A stretch of 64,000 nucleotides of DNA from positions 8,435,501 through 8,499,500 of the forward strand of contig CM072876.1 in NCBI GenBank assembly GCA_036937835.1, written 5' to 3'. The notes beneath the pieces were generated by a model, which saw only the letters and a list, made by a program, of their open reading frames with translations, searched no databases and was not told the origin of the DNA. A program made the position numbers and the translations under genes. Shown here in pieces: positions 29,928-44,900 of this stretch; within the stretch, counting starts at the first letter, position 1; every line of letters begins with the position of its first letter. The stretch is from Pampus argenteus (lineage: Eukaryota > Chordata > Actinopteri > Scombriformes > Stromateidae).

Positions 29928-32900
29928 ACAGCTATAAAGTATATTGTAACATATACTTACTTTAGTTTGCCCACTTTTAATTAATTTAGAACTGACAGAA
30001 ACATCTGCAGCAACCTGCTACCACAGTGTTGCATATTAAATTACCTGAAAAATAATGTATGTAAATGTGTGATGTGCATTCTTACTGTACATTGGAAAAC
30101 CTAAGTGTCTTACAATCAGCAAGACAATCTGTTCTGTTCAGTTCAGTGATGAAACCTTTGGCTAATAAAACACATCTGTTGTCAATGCTGCGGTATTGAC
30201 ACACTGTGGTTTACACAAAATAAAATAAACCTAAATACCTGCTTGAACACACTGAGTGTCCACTGTTGTCGTCTGCCTGTTGCTCGCCGCACAGGAACAG
30301 CAGGTCCTCGCCTTCTTGCTTTTGTCTGCAAACAGAAGAGAAACTAATCACCAAACCTGGAAGAAAACTCAAGGATCCATCTACAAGCATATCTGAAATG
30401 TCTGCCAGGATAACATACAGTAGTGTGGATGTCAGGTTAATCAGATTAGGATTAATAGATCAGGTTAATCACAAATACGTTGCTGTTTACAACCTTTTAC
30501 TACTTGTATTTTGTTTAAATAGTTTAAAGAGGAAATTTTTCAGTGGACTATTTCAAAGTTTAAAGTCTCATCATTTTCAGGGAAACTCACCTTCCTGAGC
30601 AATCTCCCAAAGATCTAGGGCTACTTTGAAGGCCTGAGCTACCGTTAATGTCACAGCCTGAGCCTGAAAAGGAAAGAAAAATACAGTTATGCTGCAAAAA
30701 GAGTAAAAAAATAAAACTCAACTTCAGTCATCTTATTTAATTAAAAAAAAAAAGGTTGAATTAACAGTGCATAGTATATTTAGCCCATGTGCCATGCAAA
30801 ACCGCTGCAGTCCTTGCAGGGACACGAGATGGAGCCAAACACCATGTACATTCATGCTACCTGCTGCCTCAAGTGCAGTACATTACTATCAATCCTCAAA
30901 CAAACTGACCTCATGACCTGCTAATGTAAAACAGCACGTTCCCAATACGTCAAGCTTAATACAGTCACATCAACATACTAATAATACTTACAATCTTCTT
31001 CTTTTGGCAGAGAAACGCGTGGCACTCCAAGGTCTCATTGAACTGACTCTGAGAGACATACGCAAAGACCTTATCCTGAGTTTTATCTGCTGTGCAGTAT
31101 GAGATTCTGCAAAAAATAAAATAAAATAAAATAAATTATTCCAATAAACCAACATTATCAATCCACCTGACATCACAGCATTTACAGTATAATGATAAAT
31201 GAGACAGGAACTAATTTGTGACATAAACATCTTTTTTTTTTTTTTATCACAGGACATGAATATAGAACAAAAGGACAGCATGTACAGTGCGCAAGTCACT
31301 AGCCTGAACTCTTATTCAAACATCATATATCATCAACGTAAGCCACACTGGATTACACGTCAGTTTAGGCCAGAACTTCCCCTTTGTGCTCAATCTTTTG
31401 CATATGTGTAAGCAAACCAATCACAGCAGGATGCGAGGGGTGGGTTATGAATATTATGTTGATTAAGTCACACAGCTGGGAATCGTGGAGCAGGAGACAA
31501 TAGAGCAGCAGTGAGAGATGCTTCAAGCTGTGACTGAACTCTTCAGTGCTTCATATTTTCAGATAGAGCACGTGTTTTATGCAAAATTCAATTGCTGATA
31601 TGATATTGTTTTGTAGACTCGGGGGTTTTACATACATGACAGATGGATGCTTTCAATGTTTTTGGTCTATATTCCAATTGACCCTAAAGTTATCAATAAA
31701 GTGTTATGATCATAGAGGCACAATTTTGGGATGGTGCTATGAGAAAATAAGATTGAAAATGTTTGAGTTTTTGTGATATAATTTGTATGCTTGTTTTTTT
31801 TATTTGTCTCTGAAAAAAATCAGACCTATAAAAACTATTTTATTATTTTTTTTTATTATTGAAACTTATCAGTCACAGAAAAGTCCCCCCTTTGTGTAGG
31901 TACTTATTTTCTTTCTGAGTTTCTTCTGACAGGGGTGAATGGAAAGCCTTTACAAACTGAACTCTTGCTATGACTATATTGCACTTCTCAATATAATAAT
32001 AGATCTCATTCCCAACAGTCGCACAGAATCTCTCCCGGATCTAATATCTGTTTTTTTTTTCAAGAAATCCAATTGTCTGCAAACCCAGTGACAGCCAGGG
32101 CTGTTTTTTTTCTCCAATGGTTATCTAAAACCAATCTCGATGGCCCACCGAGCCATTTAGCCCCACAACAGCTCAGGTTCAGTGAAGCGAGGGACATGAA
32201 ACTGGTGCATTTGTTTTGTCTGATTTTATGCAGGCTATTAGAGGCAGTATTGATCCTGAGCCAACCCCCTTTATCTATCTGAGGTTGTTACCTGAACCAA
32301 CTGCGTGCATCATGCTTGTAGCTTAAAGTAGATGTGTAAATGAGCCACAGCGAGTGATGCACTTGACCTTTGTCGCTATAATTAAACACATAACCTTTAT
32401 TTTAAGAAGCACAAGGGCAAAATTAGCTGCTTTTTTTTTCTTTGCTTTTTCATCTTGCTGTTAATTTGTTATTTTTCTCTGAATGCAACACATCAAAGCC
32501 TCCTATTTCAATTAGAGATGGTTATTCAGAGTTTCTCAATTCATGTAGCCACCATCAGCGGGGGAAGACGCCAGAGGACTGCAGTTAGTGCTCTGTGCAT
32601 CTCTGTATAATCTACCTTGTAAACTATATTCAAAGGGGATCTGCAGACAACAACCATTCGCACACTTCAAAGGGGGCACTAAAAATGAAGTAATTTATTC
32701 TATCAAACAACAAGCATGATAGCATGAAATCACCAGCCTTCAACACCTCCCTCTCAGACTGTTTGTACTACTGATGCATGACCCAAATAGCAATGCCCAG
32801 GACACCCAGCTCTGTGTTTTCCTCCCTCATCTCCATGCTTCAACTTATATTTGGGTCTTAATTTCAGAAAAAAAAAAAAAAAAAAAAAAAAAAATCAGCA

Positions 32901-35900
32901 GAAAAAGTTGAAAGGGGTGACCTATTTAAGTTTGGAATACAAGTGTGATGTAACCAGACTAAAGTCCTTAACATGAACTTATTTATAATTTCACTGACAT
33001 AGGAACTGTTTTCTCCCAACTCTCTATAATGTGGTGTGCAACCAGATTTTCACTTACTTAACTTTACTGAAATATTAATATGTATATACAAGAATAGTAT
33101 AAATAAAAACATGTTTAGCAATGTTTCAACACAAGTTACACAGAGTCTAAATGACCTCCTTGGTCTTTTTAGACACCAGATGAAGACTGTAGCCTAGAGA
33201 TACACAATCTGCAATCACAGACAGTGCATGGAAACCAGCAGATGTAATTGTGGAAAATGCAGTTTATTTTCCACAATTACATGTTAAGATTTTGTAAAAT
33301 ATTCAGCTGTACTCCGTGCATAAAAATGATTTGCAAAAAGTTCAGTGTACATGCAGTACAGTGCGTGTCAGTCGTCTTCAAATGTGTACAAAATAACATA
33401 ATGTTGATGAACAATATGGAAATCATAATATTTAACATGTGTTATAAGCAGCTAGAGTGTCATGAGTATGAATTCATCATACAGGATGGGTAACCCGGAA
33501 CATTGTTCATTGTATAATAGCATCCATGTGAGAATAATATGAATTTGCAAACAAAGTCATCTCATGGGAGCGAATACACATTTAAGATTGAATCTTTTTG
33601 GCAGAGACACACATATTTATTTTGCAATTTGCAGGATCTAAATAGTGATGCTTGAATGCACGTATAAAGGTCTCTTAAAAATCATGCATTCAGATTTGAC
33701 TTATTATAACACAAACTGGTAGAAAAAAGCATAATTACTGCTACCGCTGTGACACATACATATTCATAAAAAGAGCATTCAACTTGAGACAACAAAAGAA
33801 AAAAACAAAAAAAAATGACAACATCACAGAGCTTTCATTCAGCTTGAACAACAGAAGCTGAGCTGTCAGTGTGCATCATATCTCTAAAGGGACTCTGTGG
33901 ACTGCATGCCTTTGATCTCCTCACTGCGTAGTGCACCGGTGTTTGTGAGGAAAGAGAAGGAATATCAATGGAAATATTTAAATATTTACAGTATAAAGCC
34001 TGAACAGAACTTCATACATCAAAAGCCTCTGAATCTCTATATACGTTGAATAAATCACGTATGCTGTTTAATACAACAATTAACTACATTTTTTTACCCG
34101 ACTAAAAGCAAAAAGCAGTGTCAAAATACTTTACCTTACATGTTTGGTCACTATATATACGCATTACTAGTGATTTTTTATCTTGCGAGTACTGTATGTG
34201 TACTGTATATTCTAAAAATAATAATCTGCAAGCTACTACTATATTACACTGATATACTGTGAATTCATATTTAGATTATCCACAAAAACAAGATGATGAT
34301 GTTGTCATTGTCACCATCCTTGTGCAGTTTTGCTCTTGGCCTGATCCGAGCCAGCAGTTAGACCCACAGCAACACTGCGAGACGGACTTGCTCAAGCCCA
34401 TGATAATGCAGTTCCAGTCTCTGATCCTGCAAATTAGATGCGCTGTAAAGTGTGCTGTCAAGATCGGGTTGTGAAACTGTGAAAACTTAAAATGCTAGTG
34501 ATGCAGGATAATATTGCATTGTTTGTGTGTGGGAGGGGGAGGGTATGTGTGTGTGTGTGTGTGTGGGTGGGTGTGGGTGGATGGGTTGGGAGGGTCATGG
34601 CTGCGAGGATCCTATTTCCAAAGCAGTGCACAATGCCTTCCTGTCTGTTTTCTATCCCACACTAAGCTTCCCCTGAGGGAAACAGCCCTGGCTTCCAGTA
34701 AGTGCAAACACACAATTAACTTTACAAACACACACATTTAAATACACACACACGCACGCACACACACGCACACACACCAAGTTCAACCAAGCACAAATGT
34801 GCACAAATATATACACACACACACCTCATGTATCCAACTCTCCCTTATTTATTATGCACAATAAACACACTCTGATTTGAGCCATTCTCTTACATTTTCA
34901 CTCCTGCACTTTCTTTCATCCTTTACTTGCTTTCTTGGCCAATAAATGAATTATGTTCAAGAATGGAGGGGCAGGAGGGGAAACAGAGCTCTAAAAAGTA
35001 GGTGAAGGTGGAGGTAGGGTCTTATAAAGGGGAACAAATCAATCCTCAGTCAAACCAAGCTCCGTCTGTGACCCTTCAATCCATCCTGTAACAACACTCA
35101 GGGGTATCAGCAAAGACTGACAGCACAGGTCTCAAAGTGGGCAATTAGTCGTGGGTATTCCAGAGCATATGTCTAGGAAAGAGAGATTTCTTCCCAGACA
35201 ATAAAGGTAGAAAGGGGGAAGGTGAGGAGGAGAAGATAAGCTGGGAAGAGAAGGAGATCAAAGACGAGGCTGATTCCCCTGGCCTGTGGTCTGCTACTGC
35301 TGATAAGGTGGATCAGAGGGGGAGGCAGACCTGCACACATATATACATACCAACAACATAAATCTATCCACATGCATCCTCTTGCACGCACACATCCCTT
35401 ATTCTATCGCAGTCTGTTCTTTAATCAGAGGCCAGCCATACGATGTTTAGACTGTAATCCTCCATGACACAAGGCCCAGTCTACATAACAGTTTGCTATC
35501 AAACGAGGGAAAGCGGGCCAAACATACAGTACAGTATTATAAACCACACGGATTTGGTCAAATGAAACCTTGCATGATGCTGAAAAGGGTTAGCTTTCAG
35601 TGACACACAGAGAGCCTGTAACAGACACCTCTAGTGACCCCCATCCTACACTGCCATTATTAGTTTCCAAGTGAATTGATCAAACGTGTGACTCACAACA
35701 GCTCTAAGCAGAAAACTGCTCGTTTTAATCCAGAAAAATGCAGTGAGTGAATGCAATGGACAAAGGGGAAAGTGACCTAGATAATAGATACGAGTTGTTT
35801 TTGAGACTCAACTTGAAGGATAATCAGCATTCTTTCACCATAAGACTGTAATAATTTATTTAAATCGTAATAATTCAGGTCAACCAAAACTACACTCTGC

Positions 35901-38900
35901 ATGCATTGCAACTGCTTAATATTCCCCATGATCCTATCAGTTAGCAAAAAGCTGAACGAGGTCAGTGCCTCTCACATAGGATTTCTATTGTAAATGGCTT
36001 GACACACTGACAGTCTAAAAATACTCGTAATGAATGGAAATGTTTGTTATACTGTGGCACAGACTTGTATAACAAACAGCACAGATGTGCACGCTGCACG
36101 CCTTTGCAGTTTCTCTTTTTAAATCTTATATTAATACAGTGTTCAACTTTTTTTGTAACCTGGAAGGTCACAGCACTGTTAGTTTTTAATATACAGCATG
36201 TACTGTACCCAGGAGTTCCCTTTGTAAACAGTAATGATGAGACAGAGCTGCACATCCTGGCGAAATCAAATAAACTGCAGTGACATACTGTATAGGAGAA
36301 ACAATCATTCACCTGTATATGGAGACATTCTCTATGAGGTCTGTAGTCTCTGTGTCTGTGAGGATGATGCCTTTCGGTGAGACCGTCAGCGTTACTTTAC
36401 GAAACTTCTTAGCACTGGCTCTGGCCTGTGGATATGAAAGTATGACAACACATACGCAGACATTGAAATATGGAATAAATATTGCCTCAAGTATGGACAG
36501 AGCTAACATGTCACACAAACCCCAACTGTGACAGTGGCTGCTGAGCAACATTAAGCAGCCTGCATGAGTTGTCCCAGAAATGTGGGAAATGTATAAAAAA
36601 AGATGACAGAACGGGGGGGAGGAGAGCTGCTACAGTATGTGTAGCCCAGAGCGAGTACTCGAGGTCGGGCTGGCAGCCACCGATTCCCCCCTGCAGCTAT
36701 GCTCCATCTGGACTTTTTCTTTTAGAAAATATGGCCATAGTGCTGAGCTTGCAGTCTGTGAGAGTGCCTGTTGACAATGACAGTGACCTCCTTAACATGC
36801 AATTAGCTCGCAAATGAGAACAGTTTAGTTTCACACCCAAATGATATCAAGTTAAGAGTAAATGGAATGACTATGAAGGAATGCAGAGGGGACAGAGGGA
36901 AGTTAAGGGGAAAAGATCATCATTTACTGTGCTTTCATACACACACACTTTGTATTAAAACTCTTTTAATTTTTTAATTTTTAATTTTTTTAACAGGTGA
37001 AATAAAGAACACCATTGGAGACAAGGGGACGGACACATCATGCTTTTTATGATTTTCTATAGTTTTACAAAATTGGTTGTCGATGTTAAACATGGTCAAC
37101 GGTTCAAAACTTGAGGTGAACATATGTAAAATACGTATAATAAATATTGGACTCAATCATGTATTTTTCCATGTTGAGTAAAGAATAAGAAAAATAAGTT
37201 AAATCCCCTATTATTGTTTGTTTACGTTGCCTTCTGAGTCACTGGAAGGATCTAAATCAGCATGTTTACAGTTTTTTTTTCAGCAGAATATAAACATAAC
37301 ACTGGAAATGTGCATAAGTCCCCTTTAAATAAAAACTAGGACTTCTCAAGGACAACAGGAATGGTGCCATGCTGTAGGAGCCTAAATGCCCTGGAGATGG
37401 TGACAGCGAACAGTACATTCTGCTTAAACATGCAGCACTTGAAAAACTAACACTACAATCAGGAACGAAAGGATGCTGTAGCTGACTGTGGCAGCTCATT
37501 CATGTAGGAAGTGCTAACAACCACATTCTCTGCTATCATGTTACTTGTGTCATGCTACAAGGCAAAAACCCATCTGTCAGCTTGAGATATGTCAAATTCA
37601 GCCTTTCTCTGCGCTTGGTCCCTCAGTCTTGTCTTATCATGTCTGACTGAAACATGTAGCAAATGGAAAAAGTCACAAATGTATTCAGTAATCCCATTCA
37701 GGTTGATTGGTTTCCAAGGGAACAGACAGAGACAAGTGAGTTTTTTTTTTTTTTGTGTGTCTTGGTATATAATCAATTGAATCTTAATCCTGCCATTAGG
37801 CTCGGTTCAGTCTCTAATTGAGAAGTGTGTGTGTGGGGGGGTTTATGATTAGGCAGCCTGCACCGGGTTTTTCTTAATGCCTTCTAACAGATTAGACGTT
37901 CTTATTGTTGGTGGCGTTCAGTGAATAGATGTGTATGTGTGTATTATGTTTGCGCATGTTTGATTTTGAAAACCTCAGTATGCAGGTAAATAATCAGAGT
38001 TTGTCAGACCGCTGTTTTCTGAACAGCCTTGTGAAAATTGGATTCTGAATTGACGTAGAAAACTGTGCTCAGAACGTTGTGGCTCAGTGTTGTTAAGCAA
38101 ACATCATATCACTGATTTGACTGCTGTACATGTGCGACCCTTGATAATCCTGGATTAGAAGCTACTGTACGTTTCCATGCAGCCATACTAACCTTGATAT
38201 AAACATGACCTGACTACGTGCATGCCAGTATTTTAATAAACGTTTGAATGCATACTTTTATCCAAGAAAAATGACTGAAATCACTGTGACATAAAGGACA
38301 TTTTATATCTAAATTCATTCTCCCTTTCATTGTTTGTAAGGGTACCCCAAGTTATATATATTGTATATGGTGCAACAATTACCAATTCTCTCATAAATGA
38401 CCATTCAGACAAAAAAAATCCCACTAAGTCATTCTGATAATGTGTTTTTTCAGTTTTAGGCTGTAATTTCACAATTCCACAAGGGGATTTCTATAAAAAG
38501 GGTCACTGAAATTGAAATCTTCCCAAAGTCACTCCCACATTTCCCACATTGCTTCCCGCTACTTGCCGTTTCCTATATCCAGTACTCACAATGAAATCAA
38601 AGTAGAGTAACTGTTGTTTGAATCTAAATAGGACTCAGAAACTCACTGTGGCAACAATCCTGTGAATGGCAGCTGAGGCCATGTCCTCTCCTTTGGGCTG
38701 GCCCACCAACGTCATACCCAGGTACTTTACATTGAACACCATCCCCTCCAGTAGAGTCTCCTTGGTGTCCGTCCAGTTCTCTGGCAGCTCTGATTGGACA
38801 AAAAGTGGAAAAAAATATACATTGATGTAGCTGAACAAAGATGTATGATTGTAATCAGTTAATACTGAAATGCACTTCACTAAATAAGAAAAATATTAAA

Positions 38901-40534
38901 ACTATTATCATCTTTCGAGATGCTTGTGCATAAATGAACATGCCTGAAAGTGCATTCACGTGTGTCACAACTCTAACTAAAAAGACATTGAATTCTGAAT
39001 CTGAATTAATTTTCGAGTCAGGGTCTTCTTTGCATGGTTTGTTGAGCAGACTGTTTACAATACACACGAACATCACAGCTAAGAATAAAATAGTAAGATC
39101 AACATTACTGTTTATTTTAATAAAGCTGATGGTAGGATCATTCATTTTGTCTTCAAGACATGAACACATGGACTGTAAATTCATCCATAAATGATCCACA
39201 CATTTAACACAATGCTTACATTTCTGAATTTTAATGTATAGATAAACCTAGAATATTTAGAGAAGACAGAATTTTTGCAGTAGAAAATCCTGAAAAATGA
39301 AAAAAAAAAACTATAATTTTGCAGCACTAGCTTCAAAAACCTAGCTTCAGCTGTGCTCTGATAGACTATACAGAATGGCTGCAATGTCCTGTTGTTGCTG
39401 TGATTTCCAACAGGTAGCACCAAGCTGTCCTCTCGAGCTGACTACTGCAGGCAGGGAGGGGGACTGTGCTCATGCAGAGAGCTTAAAATATCTTTCAGTG
39501 ACACCTGGACACCCTGCAGAGGAGCATCAAGAGAGGAATAACTTACAAAACCGTGCAACAGATCACATTCTGTGATTAAAAACTTAATAGGGTGATCAGT
39601 GAAACATGGTGCATTATTATTCCACAGCATTGCAAAGCATTATTTAAAAAGTATGTGATTTAATAAAGGCAATCAAACAAATCAATAAATTCAAAAGGAC
39701 TTAGGACTAAAAAGGACTAAATGGATTTAAGTGCTTTGCCCTCCTTTGTTTCTCTGTGCCATACAGAAGTATTTCTGCTCATAGCACAGATTAGGAGAGC
39801 AAGATTTAAAAAGAATATTATAAGAGCTTGGAAAGAGAGAAAGAAAGAGAGACACACGCACATACAATCAGTGTCCAACACTCTACTGGGATATACTGGC
39901 ACCAAATGGTCCACATGGGATGAGCCATCTGTCACTGGCAGGCCCCATGCAGCTGTGAAGACGAACAGCAGAGAACACCATCCCCTTACAGCGCTTCCAA
40001 CAACTCTGAATTATTAACTCATCTTCAATCACACTGCATGGGGCCGCTTCAACCTGACAGCACATTTGATGTTATTAAATGTGATTGGTTAAATAAATGG
40101 TTTGCTCATTTAATTGTGTTTTTTTTTTAAAAAGAGGTCGAATTTCACGTTTGCTCTAACAGGAAATATGCGTCAAATGTGTAAAAACCTGTGCAAACAC
40201 TTTTAGGTTTCATAATATATTTATTCTTCTGAGGCAGTATGTTTGCTGCCATTTCATGTTTCTTCAATACTTTGATCCATTGAGGGGAAATGTCTCCTAT
40301 AGAACAGCACAAAGGGTCTCAGTCTTCTTCTCAGAAACACTCAGCAACATGCAGGTATAATACAATAAAGGGATATTATTTCTGGAAAAGCATTTTGCTC
40401 ACATATTCCATTGAAAATCTTAAAAAAATAAAACCAAAACTTTATTTATGGGTCTACAACACTAGTTTGAAAGCTGCTAGCAATGGATCATCATGGTAAG
40501 GGATGCTGACTTTAGTCTCAATATTTAAGAATTA

Positions 40535-40568
<34 letters not shown>

Positions 40569-41899
40569 CAAGATCATGTTTAAGACTCTTACAATGTAAC
40601 TCAACCAACTCATGAAGTTAGTGTTCCTTATCCAGCTAGCTGCAGTTGATAAAATCTGCTGGTGATCATCATTTCAGGCAACAAAATGTACATTATCTGT
40701 AAATGAAAAGTCTGTTTTTATTTATTTATGTGTCAAAACTAACACCCATTATTTCAAATAATGTGCCTTGCAGGAATGGAAAGCTTGACAGGCAACAGTA
40801 AACAAGGGTGGCAGGGTCTGGCAAAGAATATACAATTAAAACATACTTTACTTTTATCAGTTTCAGTAGCAATGTTTTCAGACTGGTTTGGGACATCACA
40901 AACTGCCATAAAGCAACTCCTCGACAAATTTATAGTGCGTTTCTAAAAATGTCACAGCACGACAAAGCTGAAGTGCTACAGTCCATGTTGTCTTCACCAG
41001 ACTACATACATGAATTATTAAAGAGTTTTATGTTGATGCTGCAGGGTTTCCAATATAGTATCCCTCTAAAAGAGGAGGGCCTAATTTGTAATAAATCCTG
41101 TGCGAGTCTACAGAGGGACTGATGGGGGTGGCAGAACAAGTGGAGGGAAGCTAATTGGATTTTAACAAGAAGGAAATACTAAGAAATGTGCAATTTGGAT
41201 GTCTCAGATGTCCCAGTGTGCAGGTTATGCATCTGTGACCTGTGCAAGTGTGTGTTTGTGTGAGAGTGTGTGTGTCCCAAGGTGATCTAATTTGAAAGAG
41301 CACAAAATATGATTAGGAAGGACGACGCCATGATGGTGCACTGATGACGTTTGCATCTTTATCAAAATGATGCCTGGCAACACTTACCCAGGCTATTACA
41401 GCAAGTGCAGCAATTTCATTATGTTCACACAAAAAAGCCTCACAGTTGGGACACACACTAAAGGAATCAATGCATCACAATAAAAGGCACTGAGCGATTT
41501 CATGACATTTTGCTGCGCTGTTTCTGAAGTGTATTCACATAAAAGCTATAATACCACTGCCCTGAGATGGTGAGCACTGTAAAATTCAACACTCTGGTGA
41601 ACGAACAACTGACAAGTGTAGCATTTCACAGTAGCTGATCTGACTTGGGGAAGTGCTGTTGTAGTATAATAGGTACCATGTGCTCTGCACGCCTTCAGCT
41701 ACATTGCAGCAATCGCCAAGCTGTCTCTTTGAGCTCCACCAGCTCAGTAATTTAATTTAATTTACACTGAGAAGTCAAAATCGTGCCCGGGTGAATTCTG
41801 CTCGACACCTACACTGACGATTAATTAATAATGCAAAAAGGGGTGCACAGATATGTACATACACAAGACATAATCAAGCAAAAAAAGGGCATATGCACA

Positions 41900-41933
<34 letters not shown>

Positions 41934-44900
41934 GATACCCCTAGATACCACCATCTAATTAATTGCAAAATCTGTCAGAATAACAGCAACACACAATTCT
42001 GAAAGGGTCGACATGACAAAAGCATTCCCTCTTTACCATTTTTCCAAAGGTCAGAAAGGGGGTTTTGCACACCTTGGTTTAAATTTGAATTATTATTATT
42101 ATTATATGAAATATTTGGCTTGCTTTTCAGACCCGGCTGACACCCCCATCCTCCACATCTGTCTTTATATAATCTCTTTGCCATACTGTTTTACTCATCC
42201 GATGGAACTTTGAATCTAGGACACCACCTTGACAAGAAAAATAGGCCGCACATTCAGGGAAGATATTGGGCTGAGATGGCGTGTGAGTGGGAGTGGGGGT
42301 GTAACGGGTTTTCTGCCTTGAGGGGAATCAAGTGAAGCCAAGTCCTTCCTTTCAAGCTCTCGATCTTCTTACCGTTTTCTAAATTCCATCCTTTTGCTCA
42401 CCTCTCCCATCTGCTGTATATTTATTTCCTCCAGTTGTACACACAGAATACATATTAGATGTACCTACAGTATATCTAAGATACTGCCTTATTAAAGGGC
42501 CCTGGGAGAGGTGAAGTACCTCTCAATTAGAGCCACAGTAGCTGCTGCTCTTCAAACACTGACAACATCAACAATTGACAGCATCAACAATAACAAAGAT
42601 GGAGTCATGGGATCAAACAGTAGAAGTTGCTAAGCAACCACAGTCTCCATCACTAACAAGCCAGCAGAGGCAGGAGAGGTGGTACCTGCAAATTATGTTA
42701 CTGAACACCTTGGCTGAGCATCAAAAGAAGTACACAAACCACATTAAGAAGGGATACCAGTGGAATTATCCTGCACTCTGAATTAGTAGAGCATTATAAT
42801 AAAATCTGGTTGGCCTAAGAACAAAACTTTATGTCAGGATGACATTTTGTTATGATAATATGTGACCTCTTAAAAAAGGGATGTATCATGCACATTGTCC
42901 AGGTCTATATTTATATTCTGGGGCTCTACTGGAAGATCTGGCACAGTTTACTGTTCATTCATTCATTCATTTTAGCTCCTGTCTCTTTAAGGACCCCGTC
43001 CCAATGAGCTCACTTTGATCTGAATGGCCAGCTTCATTTTTCAAGAGAAAGAGAGAGAGAAAAATTACTCTTTTTTTTTTTCTTTGTCATGATTTCAATG
43101 TGCACAGTAAGTGTTAGTAAGAAAATGTATTAATTAATTAATTATATGAGAATGTGTTTTTAGGGAGGAAAGCGAACAAAAATCATATATTATACCATTA
43201 ATTTATTAATTGTTTTCCTTCAAACATCTTATCTGCTATTATTCATAATAATGACAAACAACCGCCGATGTTTTTACCACATTAAAGTTGAAATAAATGT
43301 TAATTGAGACTGCACATGACCCCCTGTAAAACCACAACATTTTTATACTTTGATTTTCTGCATGGATGAAATAAAACTAGATGTAACTTGCTAATTAGGG
43401 AGCTTTAAAGGCGCTGGTAGGCGGATTCTGTTATCTTTGCATAGAGCCAGGCTAGCTGTTTCCATTTCTTCGTGCTAAGATAAGCTAAGATACGCCACAC
43501 ACAAATGGCATCTATTTCTCAGCCAACCCTTGAACAGGCGGGTAAGTGTATTTCCAAATAAATACATATTTCATAGTGTCAGTTTTACATTAATTGAGTG
43601 CCTGGAAGCATGAAAGTGATACATAAGTATTATAAATGATAAGCAAAAATACAACCACAACTTGATGACAGACTTATCTATGATGTCCTAAATGCTAATT
43701 GCCTTTGACTGCAGCATAGACCTCAACCCTCCCATCAGGAAGCATTAATTAGACAGGATCCAACCAACATTCTCACTTATAGCAATAAAACAGTCTTATC
43801 TATCCGGCTCTAAGTAGCATGTTTTGTCTTCAGAAGTGTCCAGGGAGTGAAATGGGATTAGTACTAAGGTTATTTTAGGGGCAGGCATTATTACATGCAT
43901 CAAATTAAAAGTCAACACAGACAGTTTGACTTTTGTTCCTTATTGAACTTCCGTACTCTATTTATAGTTTGCATCCCACAGTGGAAATTGTGCTAATATT
44001 TGCTCTGTAGACAGTGACAGTTGGAGTGTGGTTGGTACGGTGCTGTGCAGGAGGTTTGAGCCAGATAAGCACACAAAGAAGAAGAGGGTTTTTCTAAAAA
44101 GTCAACGTGGCATATTTCATGGATGCAGAACTGATGGTGTATAAAATCAATAATGAGATCCCACTGGGCTAGCACTAAAATAACTGAAATGTTACTCTAA
44201 CTGCATTTTTGCCTGGGAGAGAAAGGTAAAATAGTGCCAAGGTGTATCCTTGCATGACATGAAATTACTGGAATTTCTCTGCAGCACCAAAGTCACAAAC
44301 TAACTGAACAAAGATTACTATCATTTATCATTTCCTGCTCAGTCACAATAAGAAAGAAAATAAACTTTACTTCTACAGCAGCTTTCAAAATCAGAGTTAC
44401 AAGGTACTTCATGAAATCCAATACCATAAAAGAAATAGGTGCAGTATATTTCAACATACTGTAGAAACATAGAAATAGATCATAAATAAGGTTATGTCTT
44501 TATTTACAAAGTGAGTACAGGCGGAAAAAGCCTTACTAATTTAGAAAGAGAACAATATTATTATGCAATGCAATTTAAATGGTCTTTTAAATTTAAGTTT
44601 TACAGTATCTGAGCCATTCCTTAGCAGAAACATTGGTTGTTTTGTCAAAGCTGCACTAATTGATTTTTTTTATATTTTTATTACCAATGAATTTAACAAC
44701 TGTGTAATGTAAAGGGGGTCAGTCGTAGTGGTGAACATCAACATTGATCCCAGCTGTATCGGGCAGCTGTTTTCAGCTACATAAAACAACCTGATATTCC
44801 CACTGTACACTACCTGCCCAGTGAAATGAATGTCTCCTGGATTGACTCAGAAAAGTCCTTTAAATACTCACTTATCTGCTTCACTATGGACTCATTAATC

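Larger units (their letters stand above)
31107..36312 (-). other. ldlrap1 intron 3
   Basis: About 5.2 kb; contains a 27-base poly-A run (32868-32894), a perfect 16-bp hairpin (33242-33282) and TG/CA-rich tracts (34534-34580, 34742-34825). No exon is recognised. Confidence 0.75.
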
